Positions 10,094 to 19,130 of a stretch of DNA of 64,000 nucleotides are shown piece after piece. The stretch comes from Manganibacter manganicus (GTDB taxonomy: Bacteria; Pseudomonadota; Alphaproteobacteria; Rhizobiales; Rhizobiaceae), in NCBI RefSeq assembly GCF_002075885.1, contig NZ_MDET01000023.1:212078-276077 (forward strand). The letters run 5' to 3'. The position numbers and the translations under genes are program-made. The notes beneath the pieces were generated by a model. That model did no database searches and was not told the origin of the DNA. It saw nothing but the letters and a program-made list of their open reading frames with translations. Each line of letters begins with the position of its first letter. Position 1 is the stretch's first letter.

Positions 10094-11122
10094 TCAAAGC
10101 TTTTTCGCCAGTTCCTGCGCCCCCGAATCGAGGCCGGCGCGCATCTTCACCCGCAGGCGGTGCTCGCGGTGCACGATATAGAGCCCGCTTGCTATGATGA
10201 TCGCCGCACCTGCCAGCGTCCAGCCATCTGGAAGCTGGCTGAAGATCAGCCATCCGAGGCCGATCATCCACAGCATTTGCAGATAGGGATAAGGCGCCAG
10301 CGCCGTGGCGGTGGCGCGCTGGTAGGCCTTGATCAGGAACCAGTGGCCGAAGGCGCCGAAGACGCCGGGCAGGAACAACACCAGCCAGTGCCACGCATCG
10401 GGCGGCATGGAGGCGGTGGCCGGCAGGGTCGGCAAGAGCAGCACGACCGGCGCCAGCGCCGAATAGAGGATCAGGCTTTCGGCGGTTTCGCGCGCGCCCA
10501 TGCGGCGCGTCATGATGACATAGAAGGAGTTCGACAGCATCGAGCCGAGCGCCAGCACATGGCCGATGCCGAACACGCCGACGCCCGGCCTGGTGATGAC
10601 GAGAACACCGGCGAACCCGACCACGATGGCCATCCAGCGCCGCCAGCCCGCCCATTCGCCAAGCAGCGGACCGGCCAGCGCGGTAATGACCATGGGTCCG
10701 AAGAAATAGATCGACGTCGTCTCGGCCAGTTGCAGATAGCGCAGAGCCATGAAGTTGAAGATGGTCGAGCCGAACAGGAAAATGCCGCGCAGGATTTGCG
10801 CCGGCAAGTTTTGCGCACGCAGCCGCCCCGGATGCCGCCACGCCCGAAACAGCAGCACGACGATCACCAGATGCACGGCAAAGCGCATCCAGGCGACAAA
10901 CAGCGGATCCAACCCCGAAAGCACCAGATATTTGCCGCTGGTGTCGAGGAAGGCAAACAGGAAATAGCCGCCGAGAATGTACGCGATCGCCGCCGGCGGG
11001 GTTGAGGTATCATCGTCTTTTGAAAAAGCCTTCACGCCAGGTCCGCTCTGGAAATGCCCATACGCGACCTTTGCGGCAAAGGCGGCGGGCGGGCAAGGCT
11101 GGAAGGCCTGCATGCGGCGCAA
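10094..11122 (-). CDS. EamA/DMT superfamily transporter
   Basis: A protein of about 310-342 residues with ten predicted membrane helices in two EamA repeats (the first begins near AYILGGYFLF, the second near IGHVLALGSM). The family exports metabolites or amino acids; the substrate is not known. The first 29 residues look unlike a membrane protein leader, so a GTG at 11035 may be the true start. It precedes the LacI-type regulator by 60 bp on the same strand. Confidence 0.8.
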   Translation of the reverse strand: MRRMQAFQPCPPAAFAAKVAYGHFQSGPGVKAFSKDDDTSTPPAAIAYILGGYFLFAFLDTSGKYLVLSGLDPLFVAWMRFAVHLVIVVLLFRAWRHPGRLRAQNLPAQILRGIFLFGSTIFNFMALRYLQLAETTSIYFFGPMVITALAGPLLGEWAGWRRWMAIVVGFAGVLVITRPGVGVFGIGHVLALGSMLSNSFYVIMTRRMGARETAESLILYSALAPVVLLLPTLPATASMPPDAWHWLVLFLPGVFGAFGHWFLIKAYQRATATALAPYPYLQMLWMIGLGWLIFSQLPDGWTLAGAAIIIASGLYIVHREHRLRVKMRAGLDSGAQELAKKL

Positions 11123-11184
11123 TGTTCAGACAATTGGGTGTCAGGCCCAACACCCGCGCCCGACTGGCACAGGGCAGGCGGCGA

Positions 11185-11655
11185 TTATTCCTCGGCGTCG
11201 AGGTCGTCCTCGACATGCGCCGCTTCGCCGTCGGAGAGATTGGCCTCGACGCGCGCGAGAAGCTTGAACAGCGCCTTCTGCTCCTTCTTGTCGAGGCCTT
11301 TCAGCGCCTGCTTTTCGGTCTTCTTCACCGATTTCTCGATGGCACGGATGGCCTCGCGTCCGGTATCGGTCAAAAACACATGCGCCTGCCTTGCATCCGA
11401 TTCCGAAGCGCGCTTGTCCAGAAAACCCTGAGCCTGCAAGCGGTTGATGGTCTTGGTGATGGTGGGCGGACGCACGCCCAGATGCGACGCAAGACTGCCG
11501 GGCGTCTGCCCGTCCTCGCGATCCAGCGCCAGCATGATCTGGTCCTGCCCGGCATAGAAGCCATGTGCCAGAAGCCGCGCCGCCAACGCCGTGCGCGCCA
11601 GACGGGCAGCCGAATGCAGCCGGCTCATCGTCGCGGTTCTGCCTGCCTTTGCCAT
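11185..11655 (-). CDS. MarR-family transcriptional regulator
   Basis: A 156-residue winged-helix protein. The recognition region is SLASHLGVRPPTITKTINRL and the wing is GFLDKRASESDARQAHVFLT, both typical of MarR. The acidic C-terminus ends in EDDLDAEE. The start at 11655 follows a GGGAG Shine-Dalgarno; longer frames exist but are not supported. Target genes are unknown; it is divergent from the GTPase gene at 11908. Confidence 0.85.
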   Translation of the reverse strand: MAKAGRTATMSRLHSAARLARTALAARLLAHGFYAGQDQIMLALDREDGQTPGSLASHLGVRPPTITKTINRLQAQGFLDKRASESDARQAHVFLTDTGREAIRAIEKSVKKTEKQALKGLDKKEQKALFKLLARVEANLSDGEAAHVEDDLDAEE

Positions 11656-11907
11656 AGTCGGTCTCCCAGAGGCGCGACGGCAGAATAACTCTGCCGGGCC
11701 GATTGACAATCGCCTTCGCGACGAAGCGTCCAAAGCCGCTATGCCGGCTAAATGCCAGAGAAATATTTCAATTGCATGACAACGCGTTTCCGTGCGCGGC
11801 GCGACCGCTCCCACCATGCGCCGATCTGCCTTGGTCCAGCGATTCCACCCGTGCAAAAGCGCAGCCGCCGTCCTATATGGGGGTCAGGTTTTCTTTCGAG
11901 GTCCGAC

Positions 11908-13005
11908 ATGAGCGAAACACAGACGCAAATCCCCGTAACCGTTCTCACCGGCTATCTCGGCTCGGGCAAGACGACGCTGCTCAACCGCATCCTGTCGGAG
12001 AATCACGGCAAACGCTACGCCGTCATCGTCAACGAATTCGGCGAGATCGGCATCGATAATGATTTGATCGTGGAATCGGATGAGGAAATCTACGAGATGA
12101 ACAATGGCTGCGTGTGCTGCACGGTGCGCGGCGACCTGATCCGTGTCGTGGAAGGCCTGATGCGCCGCCCCGGCCGTTTCGACGCCATCGTCGTGGAAAC
12201 CACCGGCCTTGCCGATCCGGTGCCGGTGGCGCAGACCTTCTTCATGGACGAGGACGTACGCGCCAAGACCAAGCTGGACGCGGTCGTCGCGCTGGTCGAC
12301 GCCAAACATCTGCCGCTGAGGCTCAAGGACACCAGGGAGGCGGAGGACCAGATCGCCTTTGCCGATGTGGTGCTGCTCAACAAGACCGATCTGGTGAGCG
12401 AAGACGAGTTGCGCGACGTCGAGGCCACCATCCGCGCGATCAATCCGGCGGCGAAGATCCATCGCACCCAGCGTTCGGGCGTCGATCTCGGTGAAGTGCT
12501 GGATCGCGGCGCCTTCGACCTGAAGCGCACGCTGGAAAACGATCCCCATTTCCTCGACGCCGACGAGCATGACCATGACCACGATCATGTCTGCGGGCCG
12601 GATTGCGACCACGACCATCATCACCACCATGACCATGACGGGCACGATCATCATCATCACGATCACAATGGGCACGATCATCCTTCTTCCATCCATGACG
12701 TGACGGTGAAGTCGATCTCACTGCGCGGCGGCGAGATGGATTCGCGCAAATTCTTCCCGTGGATCGAGAAGGTCACGCAGTTGGAAGGCCCGAACATCCT
12801 GCGCCTCAAGGGCATCATCGCCTTCAAGGACGATCCCGACCGCTATGTCCTGCAAGGCGTTCACATGATCATCGAGGGTGACCACCAGCGCCCATGGAAG
12901 GACGACGAGAAGCATGAGAGCCGGCTGGTGTTCATCGGCCGCGAACTGGATGCGGAACGGTTGAAGGCCAGCTTCGACGCCTGCCAGGCGGTTGCGGTGA
13001 ACTAG
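11908..13005 (+). CDS. COG0523/CobW-family GTPase (metal chaperone type)
   Basis: A 365-residue G3E GTPase. Walker A is [12 protein letters not shown], the switch region [12 protein letters not shown], the metal motif CVCC and the base motif NKTD. A histidine/aspartate-rich segment at about residues 215-257, containing many HDHDH repeats and a CGPDC pair, suggests zinc buffering or delivery. The CobW C-terminal domain follows. Known relatives deliver zinc or load cobalt into cobalamin; no cob gene is nearby, so a zinc role is favoured. No obvious Zur box was seen. Confidence 0.88.
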   Translation: MSETQTQIPVTVLTGYLGSGKTTLLNRILSENHGKRYAVIVNEFGEIGIDNDLIVESDEEIYEMNNGCVCCTVRGDLIRVVEGLMRRPGRFDAIVVETTGLADPVPVAQTFFMDEDVRAKTKLDAVVALVDAKHLPLRLKDTREAEDQIAFADVVLLNKTDLVSEDELRDVEATIRAINPAAKIHRTQRSGVDLGEVLDRGAFDLKRTLENDPHFLDADEHDHDHDHVCGPDCDHDHHHHHDHDGHDHHHHDHNGHDHPSSIHDVTVKSISLRGGEMDSRKFFPWIEKVTQLEGPNILRLKGIIAFKDDPDRYVLQGVHMIIEGDHQRPWKDDEKHESRLVFIGRELDAERLKASFDACQAVAVN

Positions 13006-13083
13006 GCGCCCTGCTATCGCGGTTCGATGCCTGCGTTCCTTCACACCCCTCCGCGGATTTCCCATATTGAGGCGGCGTAACCC

Positions 13084-14058
13084 ATGCCCACAGTTGCCCC
13101 GCTCGATCTTGACGGCCATTGCGTCGCTGCCGTCTTCCTCAACGACGTTCCGCATTTCGCCATGGCCGATGGCCTGGTCCACCGGCTCGACCATGGCCAC
13201 AAGACCGCACAGGCCAATGACGGCCTGCTTTGCGCCACTCGTGATGCGGCGGGCGACCGCCTGATTACCGGCGGCGAGGACGGCAAGGTGTTTGCGCTCA
13301 CAAGCGACGGGACGGTCACGGAACTGGCCGAAGCCGGCAAGAAATGGATCACCAGCGTGGCCGCCGGTCCGCAAGGGGCTGTCGCCTATGCTGCGGGACG
13401 CGTCGCCTTCGTGCGTTTTGCCGATGGCAAGGCGAAGGAATTCAGCCATCCGCGTTCGGTCGAGGGATTGGCCTTCGCGCCAAAGGGCATGCGCATCGCG
13501 GTCGCCCGCTACAATGGCGCGACGCTGCATTTTCCCGCTGCCGAGGGCAAGCCCACGGAACTGGAATGGGCCGGCGCCCATACCGGCGTCACCTTTTCGC
13601 CGGATGGCAATTACCTCATCACCTCCATGCAGGAAAACGCCCTGCACGGCTGGAAGCTGGCAGACGGCAAGCATATGCGCATGGCGGGCTACCCGGCCAA
13701 GGTCAAGAGCCTGTCATGGGCGCCCAGGGGGCGCTGGCTGGCAAGCTCCGGCGCGCCGGCGGCGATCGTCTGGCCCTTCCAGGGCAAGGACGGACCGATG
13801 GGCAAGGCGCCGCTGGAACTCGGCACGCGCGGCAATACGATGGTGACATGCGTGGCCTGCCATCCGAGCCAGGACGTGGTGGCCATCGGCTATGAGGACG
13901 GCATGGTGATCGCCGCGCGCTTTGCCGACGCCAAGGAGGTGTTGCTGCGCCGCCCCGGCAAGGGCGCGATCACCGCGCTGATGTGGGACCGCGAGGAGCG
14001 CCGCATCGTGTTCGGCTCGGCGGCCGGCGATTGCGGTGTCATCGACATAGCGGGCTGA
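13084..14058 (+). CDS. WD40-repeat protein
   Basis: A 324-residue beta-propeller with repeated blade motifs such as GDRLITGGEDGKVFAL, GVTFSPDGNYLITS and AVGVGYEDG-like ends. No signal peptide is visible, so probably cytosolic. It lies 78 bp behind the GTPase gene and may form an operon with it; such WD40-COG0523 pairs occur in rhizobia (from memory). The function is not known. Confidence 0.75.
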   Translation: MPTVAPLDLDGHCVAAVFLNDVPHFAMADGLVHRLDHGHKTAQANDGLLCATRDAAGDRLITGGEDGKVFALTSDGTVTELAEAGKKWITSVAAGPQGAVAYAAGRVAFVRFADGKAKEFSHPRSVEGLAFAPKGMRIAVARYNGATLHFPAAEGKPTELEWAGAHTGVTFSPDGNYLITSMQENALHGWKLADGKHMRMAGYPAKVKSLSWAPRGRWLASSGAPAAIVWPFQGKDGPMGKAPLELGTRGNTMVTCVACHPSQDVVAIGYEDGMVIAARFADAKEVLLRRPGKGAITALMWDREERRIVFGSAAGDCGVIDIAG

Positions 14059-14118
14059 GCCAGAAGCCCGCCATTGCCTGCCGGCGGGCGCAAAGCTACA
14101 AGTTCGCCCCGAGCACTA

Positions 14119-15507
14119 ATGGGCGGGCACATCTTGAACGCATCGACAAGGGCAATCCAGGGCGGCATCGAAGCCGCGCGCATAGCCAGACTGCGCGAGA
14201 GCGAAGCGGTGGCCTTCCTCAAGGCCCGGCCAAAATCGCAGGCGCGCATCGGCAACGGCGCGGCCGGCTTTTTCGGCGGCGTGCCAATGCACTGGATGAA
14301 TGACTGGCCGACACCCTTCCCCATAATGGTGGATCGCGCCAAAGGTGCCGCGATCACCGACATCGACGACAATCGGCTGGACGATTTCTGCCTGGGCGAC
14401 ACCGGCTCGATGTTCGGCCATTCGCCGCCGCCGGTGGCGCGCGCCCTCCGCCGGCAGGCCGGGCGCGGGCTGACCTATATGCTGCCTTCGGAAGATGCGC
14501 TCGCCATCGGCCCGCTGCTGCGGGAAATATTCAGCCTGCCGCACTGGCAGATCGCCACCACCGCCACCGACGCCAACCGTTTCGCCCTGCGCGTAGCCCG
14601 CGCGGTGACGGGCCGCGACAAGATCCTCGTCTTCAACGGCTGCTACCACGGCGCCGTGGATGAAACGATGGTGCGGCTGAAGGACGGCCGCCCCATCAAC
14701 CGTCCGGGTCTGGCGGGGGAATTCCGCGACCTCACCGCGCGAACAAAAATCGTCGAGTTCAACGACGTTACCGCACTGGAAGCCGCGCTTGCGGACAAGG
14801 ACGTGGCCTGCGTCATCACCGAACCAGTGCTGACAAATAGTTGCATGGTACTGCCCGAACCGGGTTTTCATGCAGCACTACGCGACCTCACGCGCAAGGC
14901 CGGCACCCTGCTTCTGATCGACGAAACGCACACCATTTCCACCGGGCTGGGCGGCTATAGCCGCGCCTGCGGGCTGGAGCCGGACCTTTTCGTGCTCGGC
15001 AAGCCGGTTGCCGGCGGGGTGCCGGCGAGCATATGGGGCATGAGCGAGGAGACCGCCTCACGTTACGCCGCCTACAACCGCGCCAAACAGCCCGGCTATT
15101 CCGGCATGGGCACGACGCTTTCGGCCAATCCGCTGCAATTCGCCGCCATGCGGGCGACGCTGGAAGAGGTGATGACCGAGGCAAATTACGCCCATATGGA
15201 AAATCTGGCGCGGCGGCTCGATGCCGGGCTTTCAACGGCTATCGACCGCCACCGCCTGCCCTGGCATGTCGCGCGCGTCGGCGCGCGGGTCGAATTCATC
15301 TGCGCACCCGGCCCGCTGCGCAATGGCGGCGAAGCGGACGCCGCGCATGTGCCGGAACTGGAAGCGGCCGTTCATGTAGCGCTGGTCAATCGCGGCGCGC
15401 TGATTGCGCCGTTCCACAATATGATGCTGGTCTCGCCCGCGACCACGCGGAGGCAGGTGGACTGGCTGGTTTCGGCGTTCGACAATGTGTTAGATCAGCT
15501 CGCCTGA
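14119..15507 (+). CDS. Class III aminotransferase (PLP)
   Basis: A PLP enzyme of the aspartate aminotransferase/glutamate-1-semialdehyde mutase superfamily, about 462 residues. The PLP aspartate region is LLLIDETHTIS and the Schiff-base lysine lies in VLGKPVAGGVPASIW. The segment VFNGCYHGAVDE matches the cofactor phosphate area. The start is uncertain; 14119 is the nearest ATG but has a weak Shine-Dalgarno. The next gene, a glutamine-synthetase-like ligase, follows after 18 bp, suggesting joint amine catabolism. Confidence 0.8.
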   Translation: MGGHILNASTRAIQGGIEAARIARLRESEAVAFLKARPKSQARIGNGAAGFFGGVPMHWMNDWPTPFPIMVDRAKGAAITDIDDNRLDDFCLGDTGSMFGHSPPPVARALRRQAGRGLTYMLPSEDALAIGPLLREIFSLPHWQIATTATDANRFALRVARAVTGRDKILVFNGCYHGAVDETMVRLKDGRPINRPGLAGEFRDLTARTKIVEFNDVTALEAALADKDVACVITEPVLTNSCMVLPEPGFHAALRDLTRKAGTLLLIDETHTISTGLGGYSRACGLEPDLFVLGKPVAGGVPASIWGMSEETASRYAAYNRAKQPGYSGMGTTLSANPLQFAAMRATLEEVMTEANYAHMENLARRLDAGLSTAIDRHRLPWHVARVGARVEFICAPGPLRNGGEADAAHVPELEAAVHVALVNRGALIAPFHNMMLVSPATTRRQVDWLVSAFDNVLDQLA

Positions 15508-15525
15508 CCATCCCTGGATACCGAC

Positions 15526-16908
15526 ATGACTTCCCCCACCGGCTCCACGCCTGCCGAGGCGCAAGACTTCCTCGATGCGCATCCTGAAATCGAGGCCTTC
15601 GACATCGTGCTCACCGATGCCAATGGCATCGGGCGCGGCAAGATCATCCGCCGCCATGAACTGACCGGCCTTTACGAGAGCGGCCGGCACCTGCCGATCT
15701 CCATTCTCGGCCTCGACATTACCGGCGAGGACGTGCACGAGACTGGCCTGATCTGGGACAGCGGCGACGGCGATTTGCGCGCATGGCCCCTGCCCGGCAC
15801 GCTTGTGCCGCTCTACGGCACCAACCCGGCACGCGGCCAGGTGCTGATGACAATGCACCATCTCGACGGCAAGCCGATGCTTTCGGACCCGCGCCATGCG
15901 CTGGCGCGGCAGGTGGAAAGGCTGGCGGCAAAGGGCCTGCACCCGGCCGGCGCCTTCGAACTGGAATTCTTCCTGCTTTCCAACGAGCGCGACGCCGAAG
16001 GCAGGGCACAGCCGGCGCGTGCGGTGCTGGACGGCCGCCGCTCCGCCAAGACCGAAGTCTATTCGGTCGATCACCTGCACGGCATGGAGCCTCTGTTTTC
16101 CGACATCTATGCCGTGGCGAAGGCGCAGGACATCCCGGCCGAGACAGTGATCTCGGAATATGCGCCGGGCCAGTACGAACTGACGCTGAACTACCGCAAG
16201 GCGCTGCTTCGTGCCGCAGATGATCTCGTCATGCTCAAGCGCATCGTGCGCATGCAGGCACGTCGCCATGGCGTCACCGCCTGCTTCATGGCCAAGCCCA
16301 TCGAGGCCTATGCCGGCTCCGGCATGCATCTGCATGTGTCCATGCTGGACGATGCGGGCCGCAACATCTTTTCGGAAAAGCCGGGGGAAACATGGTCGCC
16401 AACGCTGCTCAATGCGCTGGGCGGGCTGTCGCGGACCATGGCCGAATCGATGCTGGTGTTCGCACCGCACGCCAATTCGTGGCGGCGCTTCGTAGCACAA
16501 TCCTATGCGCCGGTGGCGCCGACATGGGGCGTCAACAACCGCTCGGTGGCGCTGCGCGTGCCGACCGGCGACGTCAAGGCGCGCCGCATCGAGCATCGCC
16601 CCTCCGGCGTCGATGCCAATCCCTATCTGGTGGCGGCAACCGTGCTTGCCGGCATCGCCAGGGGGCTGGAGGAAAAGCTCGACCCCGGCGCCGAGACGAC
16701 CGGCAACGGCTATGAAGCCGACACCGACACCGCCATGCCCGCCGACTGGCGCATGGCGATCGAGGCGGCGGGGGCGTCCGATTTCCTGAAAGAAGCGCTC
16801 GGGCCAGACCTGCACAGGACCTTCACCGCCGTCAAGCAGGCGGAATATCTGCGCGTCGCCCGCACGATCAGCGAACTGGACTATCACCTCTATCTGCACG
16901 AGGTGTGA
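15526..16908 (+). CDS. Glutamine-synthetase-family ligase (PuuA-like)
   Basis: 460 residues with the GS N-terminal beta-grasp domain and the catalytic domain. Metal and nucleotide motifs include FELEFFLL, SGMHLHVSML and the RRIEHRPSGVDANPYL segment. It lacks the regulatory adenylylation tail of GlnA. GS-like proteins in this group join glutamate to polyamines or other amines. The adjacent aminotransferase and the distant C26 hydrolase support a gamma-glutamylation route; the amine is unknown. Confidence 0.82.
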   Translation: MTSPTGSTPAEAQDFLDAHPEIEAFDIVLTDANGIGRGKIIRRHELTGLYESGRHLPISILGLDITGEDVHETGLIWDSGDGDLRAWPLPGTLVPLYGTNPARGQVLMTMHHLDGKPMLSDPRHALARQVERLAAKGLHPAGAFELEFFLLSNERDAEGRAQPARAVLDGRRSAKTEVYSVDHLHGMEPLFSDIYAVAKAQDIPAETVISEYAPGQYELTLNYRKALLRAADDLVMLKRIVRMQARRHGVTACFMAKPIEAYAGSGMHLHVSMLDDAGRNIFSEKPGETWSPTLLNALGGLSRTMAESMLVFAPHANSWRRFVAQSYAPVAPTWGVNNRSVALRVPTGDVKARRIEHRPSGVDANPYLVAATVLAGIARGLEEKLDPGAETTGNGYEADTDTAMPADWRMAIEAAGASDFLKEALGPDLHRTFTAVKQAEYLRVARTISELDYHLYLHEV

Positions 16909-16965
16909 TGCCGCGGTTGCGGAACCTTCGTCCTTCCCGCCCATTGCAACGGGGAGAGGCGAGCC

Positions 16966-17151
16966 ATGGAAAACCGGACGGCACGCATAGTCGAAGACAG
17001 TGCGGCATCGCTGGAGGAGGCGCGTGAAAACGCCGAGATGGTTTTCGTCGAGCCGGCCGGCAGGATGTTCGACGCCATACTCGACGAGGCCGGGGTCGAC
17101 CGCCGCAAGTCCTGCGAGGCTACCGCACCAATATCGCCCGCAGATCATTGA
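16966..17151 (+). pseudogene. Probable remnant of a family 4-type uracil-DNA glycosylase
   Basis: A 61-codon frame. The segment FVEPAGRMFDAILDEAGVDR resembles the PFVGPAGRLLDRALEEAGIDR segment of UdgX/family 4 uracil-DNA glycosylases, and the preceding SLEEARENA resembles their N-terminal DDLDELREA helix. The intervening iron-sulphur cysteines, active site and C-terminal two-thirds are absent. It ends overlapping the convergent glycerate kinase gene. I read it as a deletion relic; it could be a chance small ORF. Confidence 0.4.
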
Positions 17152-18385
17152 CATTCGTGCCGGTGGGGCCGGGCACGAAAAGATCGTTTACCGCATGGAA
17201 GGCGGTCCAGGCATTGTTGCCGGCAAGCATCGCCTTGGCATCGACACCGGCGGCGCGCATGCGCGCCACCGTGGAGGCGTCGCAGAAGGCGCCGGCATTG
17301 TCTTCCGAGCCATCTATGCCGTCGGTGTCGGCGGCCAGCGCATGGATGCCTTCGACGCCCGCGATACCGATGGCGAAGGAAAGCAGGAACTCGGAATTGC
17401 GGCCGCCCTTGCCTTTTGCCTTCAGCGTCACCGTCGTCTCGCCGCCCGAAAGGATCAGCACCGGTTTCCAGAACGGCCGGTTCTGGAGAGCCACCTCGCG
17501 CGCGATGGCCGCATGGACGGCGCCGACCTCGCGCGCCTCGCCCTCGATGGAATCCGACAGGATGGCCGCCTCTACCCCCTGCCTGCGCGCCTCTGCCGCC
17601 GCCGCGACCAGCGACACGCCGGCCGAGGCGATGAGATGCACCTCGTTGCGGGAAAATTTCGGATCGTCCGGGGTGGGTGCGTCGGCGGCGGGCGAATTGA
17701 GATGCGTCATCACGGCGTCAGGCAGTTTCATGCCATAGGCTGCAATGGCGGCCAGCGCATCGGCGCGGCTGCCGGTGCTGGGCACGGTCGGCCCGGAGGC
17801 GACCAGCGCCGGATCGTCGCCCGGAATATCGGAGACCACCAGCGAGACAACCTTTGCCGGATGTGCGGCGGCAGCCAGCCGGCCGCCCTTGATGGTCGAG
17901 ACGTGCTTGCGGATGGTGTTCATGGCCGAAATCGGCGCGCCGGAAGCCAAAAGCGCCTCGTTCACCGCGATCTCGTCGGAAAGCGTCAAGCCGCCGGCGG
18001 GCGAAGGCAGCAGGGCCGAGCCGCCGCCGCAGACCAGCGCCACGACCAGATCGTCTTCGGTGAGGCCGCAAACCTTTTCCAGCAGCCGCCGCGCGGCTTC
18101 CAGTCCGGCTTCATCCGGCACCGGATGCGCGGCCTCGATCACCTCGATGCGCTGCGTCGGCGCGCTGTAGCCATAGCGGGTGACGACAAGCCCATCGAGC
18201 GGCGCGTCCCATGCCTTTTCGAAGGCGGCGGCCATCTGCGCCGCGCCCTTGCCGGCGCCGATGACGATGGTGCGGCCCTTCGGCTTTGCCGGCAGATGGC
18301 TCAAAATGGTCTTTTCCGGGTCGGCCGCGGCCACCGCCGCGTCGAAAATCGACACGAGGAAGGATTTTGGATCGAATGCGGTCAT
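17120..18385 (-). CDS. Glycerate 2-kinase (MOFRL family)
   Basis: A 421-residue enzyme with the DUF4147 N-terminal domain (VIGAGKGAAQMAAAFE, VCGGGSALLPSP) and a C-terminal MOFRL domain (GGETTVTLKAKGKGGRNSE, ALAADTDGIDGSEDNAGAF). It phosphorylates glycerate to 2-phosphoglycerate in the cytosol, the last step of the glycerate route from glyoxylate or hydroxypyruvate. A UPF0303 gene lies immediately upstream on the same strand. Confidence 0.9.
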   Translation of the reverse strand: MTAFDPKSFLVSIFDAAVAAADPEKTILSHLPAKPKGRTIVIGAGKGAAQMAAAFEKAWDAPLDGLVVTRYGYSAPTQRIEVIEAAHPVPDEAGLEAARRLLEKVCGLTEDDLVVALVCGGGSALLPSPAGGLTLSDEIAVNEALLASGAPISAMNTIRKHVSTIKGGRLAAAAHPAKVVSLVVSDIPGDDPALVASGPTVPSTGSRADALAAIAAYGMKLPDAVMTHLNSPAADAPTPDDPKFSRNEVHLIASAGVSLVAAAAEARRQGVEAAILSDSIEGEAREVGAVHAAIAREVALQNRPFWKPVLILSGGETTVTLKAKGKGGRNSEFLLSFAIGIAGVEGIHALAADTDGIDGSEDNAGAFCDASTVARMRAAGVDAKAMLAGNNAWTAFHAVNDLFVPGPTGTNVNDLRAILVR

Positions 18386-18421
18386 GGTCCTTGTCGTCCT
18401 CGCTGTCGGGAAGCTTTGGTC

Positions 18422-18925
18422 TCAATCGCTCGCGGCGGGCAGCGCCAACCCGTTACGCTCCATGCCGAGACGGTCACACAGGGCATCGACTACCAGCGCA
18501 TGATCGTCGCGTTCCGACAGGCCGGAAACGGCGATCGCGCCGATAACGCCGGCGTTCCTGACCGTGATCGGGAAGCCCCCGCCGGCCAGAACATAATCGG
18601 CGATATCAAGCCCTTCGCCCGGCTTGAAGGTGCGGTCCGGCCGCTGCTGTTCCAGCACCATGCGATATGAGCTTTTGAGAAAGCGCCGCACGACATTGAT
18701 CTTGCGGCGCGCCCAATCCGGATTGGACGCATTGGAGCCGGGCATCGCGGCATAGAACAAAGGCCGGTCGAAGGTGCGGATATCGACGATAACGGGCAGG
18801 TTTTCCGCCAGCGCGCGTTTTCGCACATAGGCGCCCAACTCGAAGGCCACGGCCTCGCCAAAGGCGTCGAAGACCAGTTCCGTCTCCTGCCGCCTGATCC
18901 TGTCAATGTCGGCCGCTGCGGCCAT
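18422..18925 (-). CDS. UPF0303/heme-degrading-domain family protein
   Basis: A 167-residue protein of the GlcG/HbpS-like fold, UPF0303 branch. Motifs include FDRPLFYAAMPGS, DWARRKINVV and the glycine-rich LAGGGFPITV segment. The ATG follows GGAGG. It lies 36 bp before the glycerate kinase gene, so probably co-transcribed. The molecular function of UPF0303 is not settled; no heme ligand can be assigned from sequence alone. Confidence 0.75.
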   Translation of the reverse strand: MAAAADIDRIRRQETELVFDAFGEAVAFELGAYVRKRALAENLPVIVDIRTFDRPLFYAAMPGSNASNPDWARRKINVVRRFLKSSYRMVLEQQRPDRTFKPGEGLDIADYVLAGGGFPITVRNAGVIGAIAVSGLSERDDHALVVDALCDRLGMERNGLALPAASD

Positions 18926-19009
18926 CCTCGCAATCCTCCAGTCCGCAGCACGCTTTGACGGATCGCTGCCGCTGGGTCAAGCGCAAGGAAGGCGGCAATG
19001 GAATTATCA

Positions 19010-19117
19010 GTGCGTGCTTCGAGACAGCGCTGCGCGCCTCCTCAGCATGAGGAAGGTGAGTGCCAATGCCCCTCATCCTGAGGCGCGAGCCTGAAAGGCG
19101 AGCCTCGAAGGACGCAC
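19010..19117. repeat. Dispersed palindromic intergenic repeat
   Basis: The ends are nearly perfect inverted copies (GTGCGTGCTTCGAG at 19010-19023 against CTCGAAGGACGCAC at 19104-19117, 13 of 14 matching). An inner hairpin involves CCTCAGCATGAGG and CCTCATCCTGAGG. This type of element is common between genes in rhizobia (from memory). It could fold in RNA between the convergent flanking transcription units. Confidence 0.6.
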
Positions 19118-19130
19118 GATAGCGGCCGGA

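Noticed and set aside
11656..11907. Zur box before the COG0523 GTPase gene
   Set aside because: No dyad resembling the known alphaproteobacterial Zur consensus was found.
15490..17154. A 554-codon frame opposite the glutamine-synthetase-like gene
   Set aside because: Shadow frame; no recognisable domain and it crosses gene ends.
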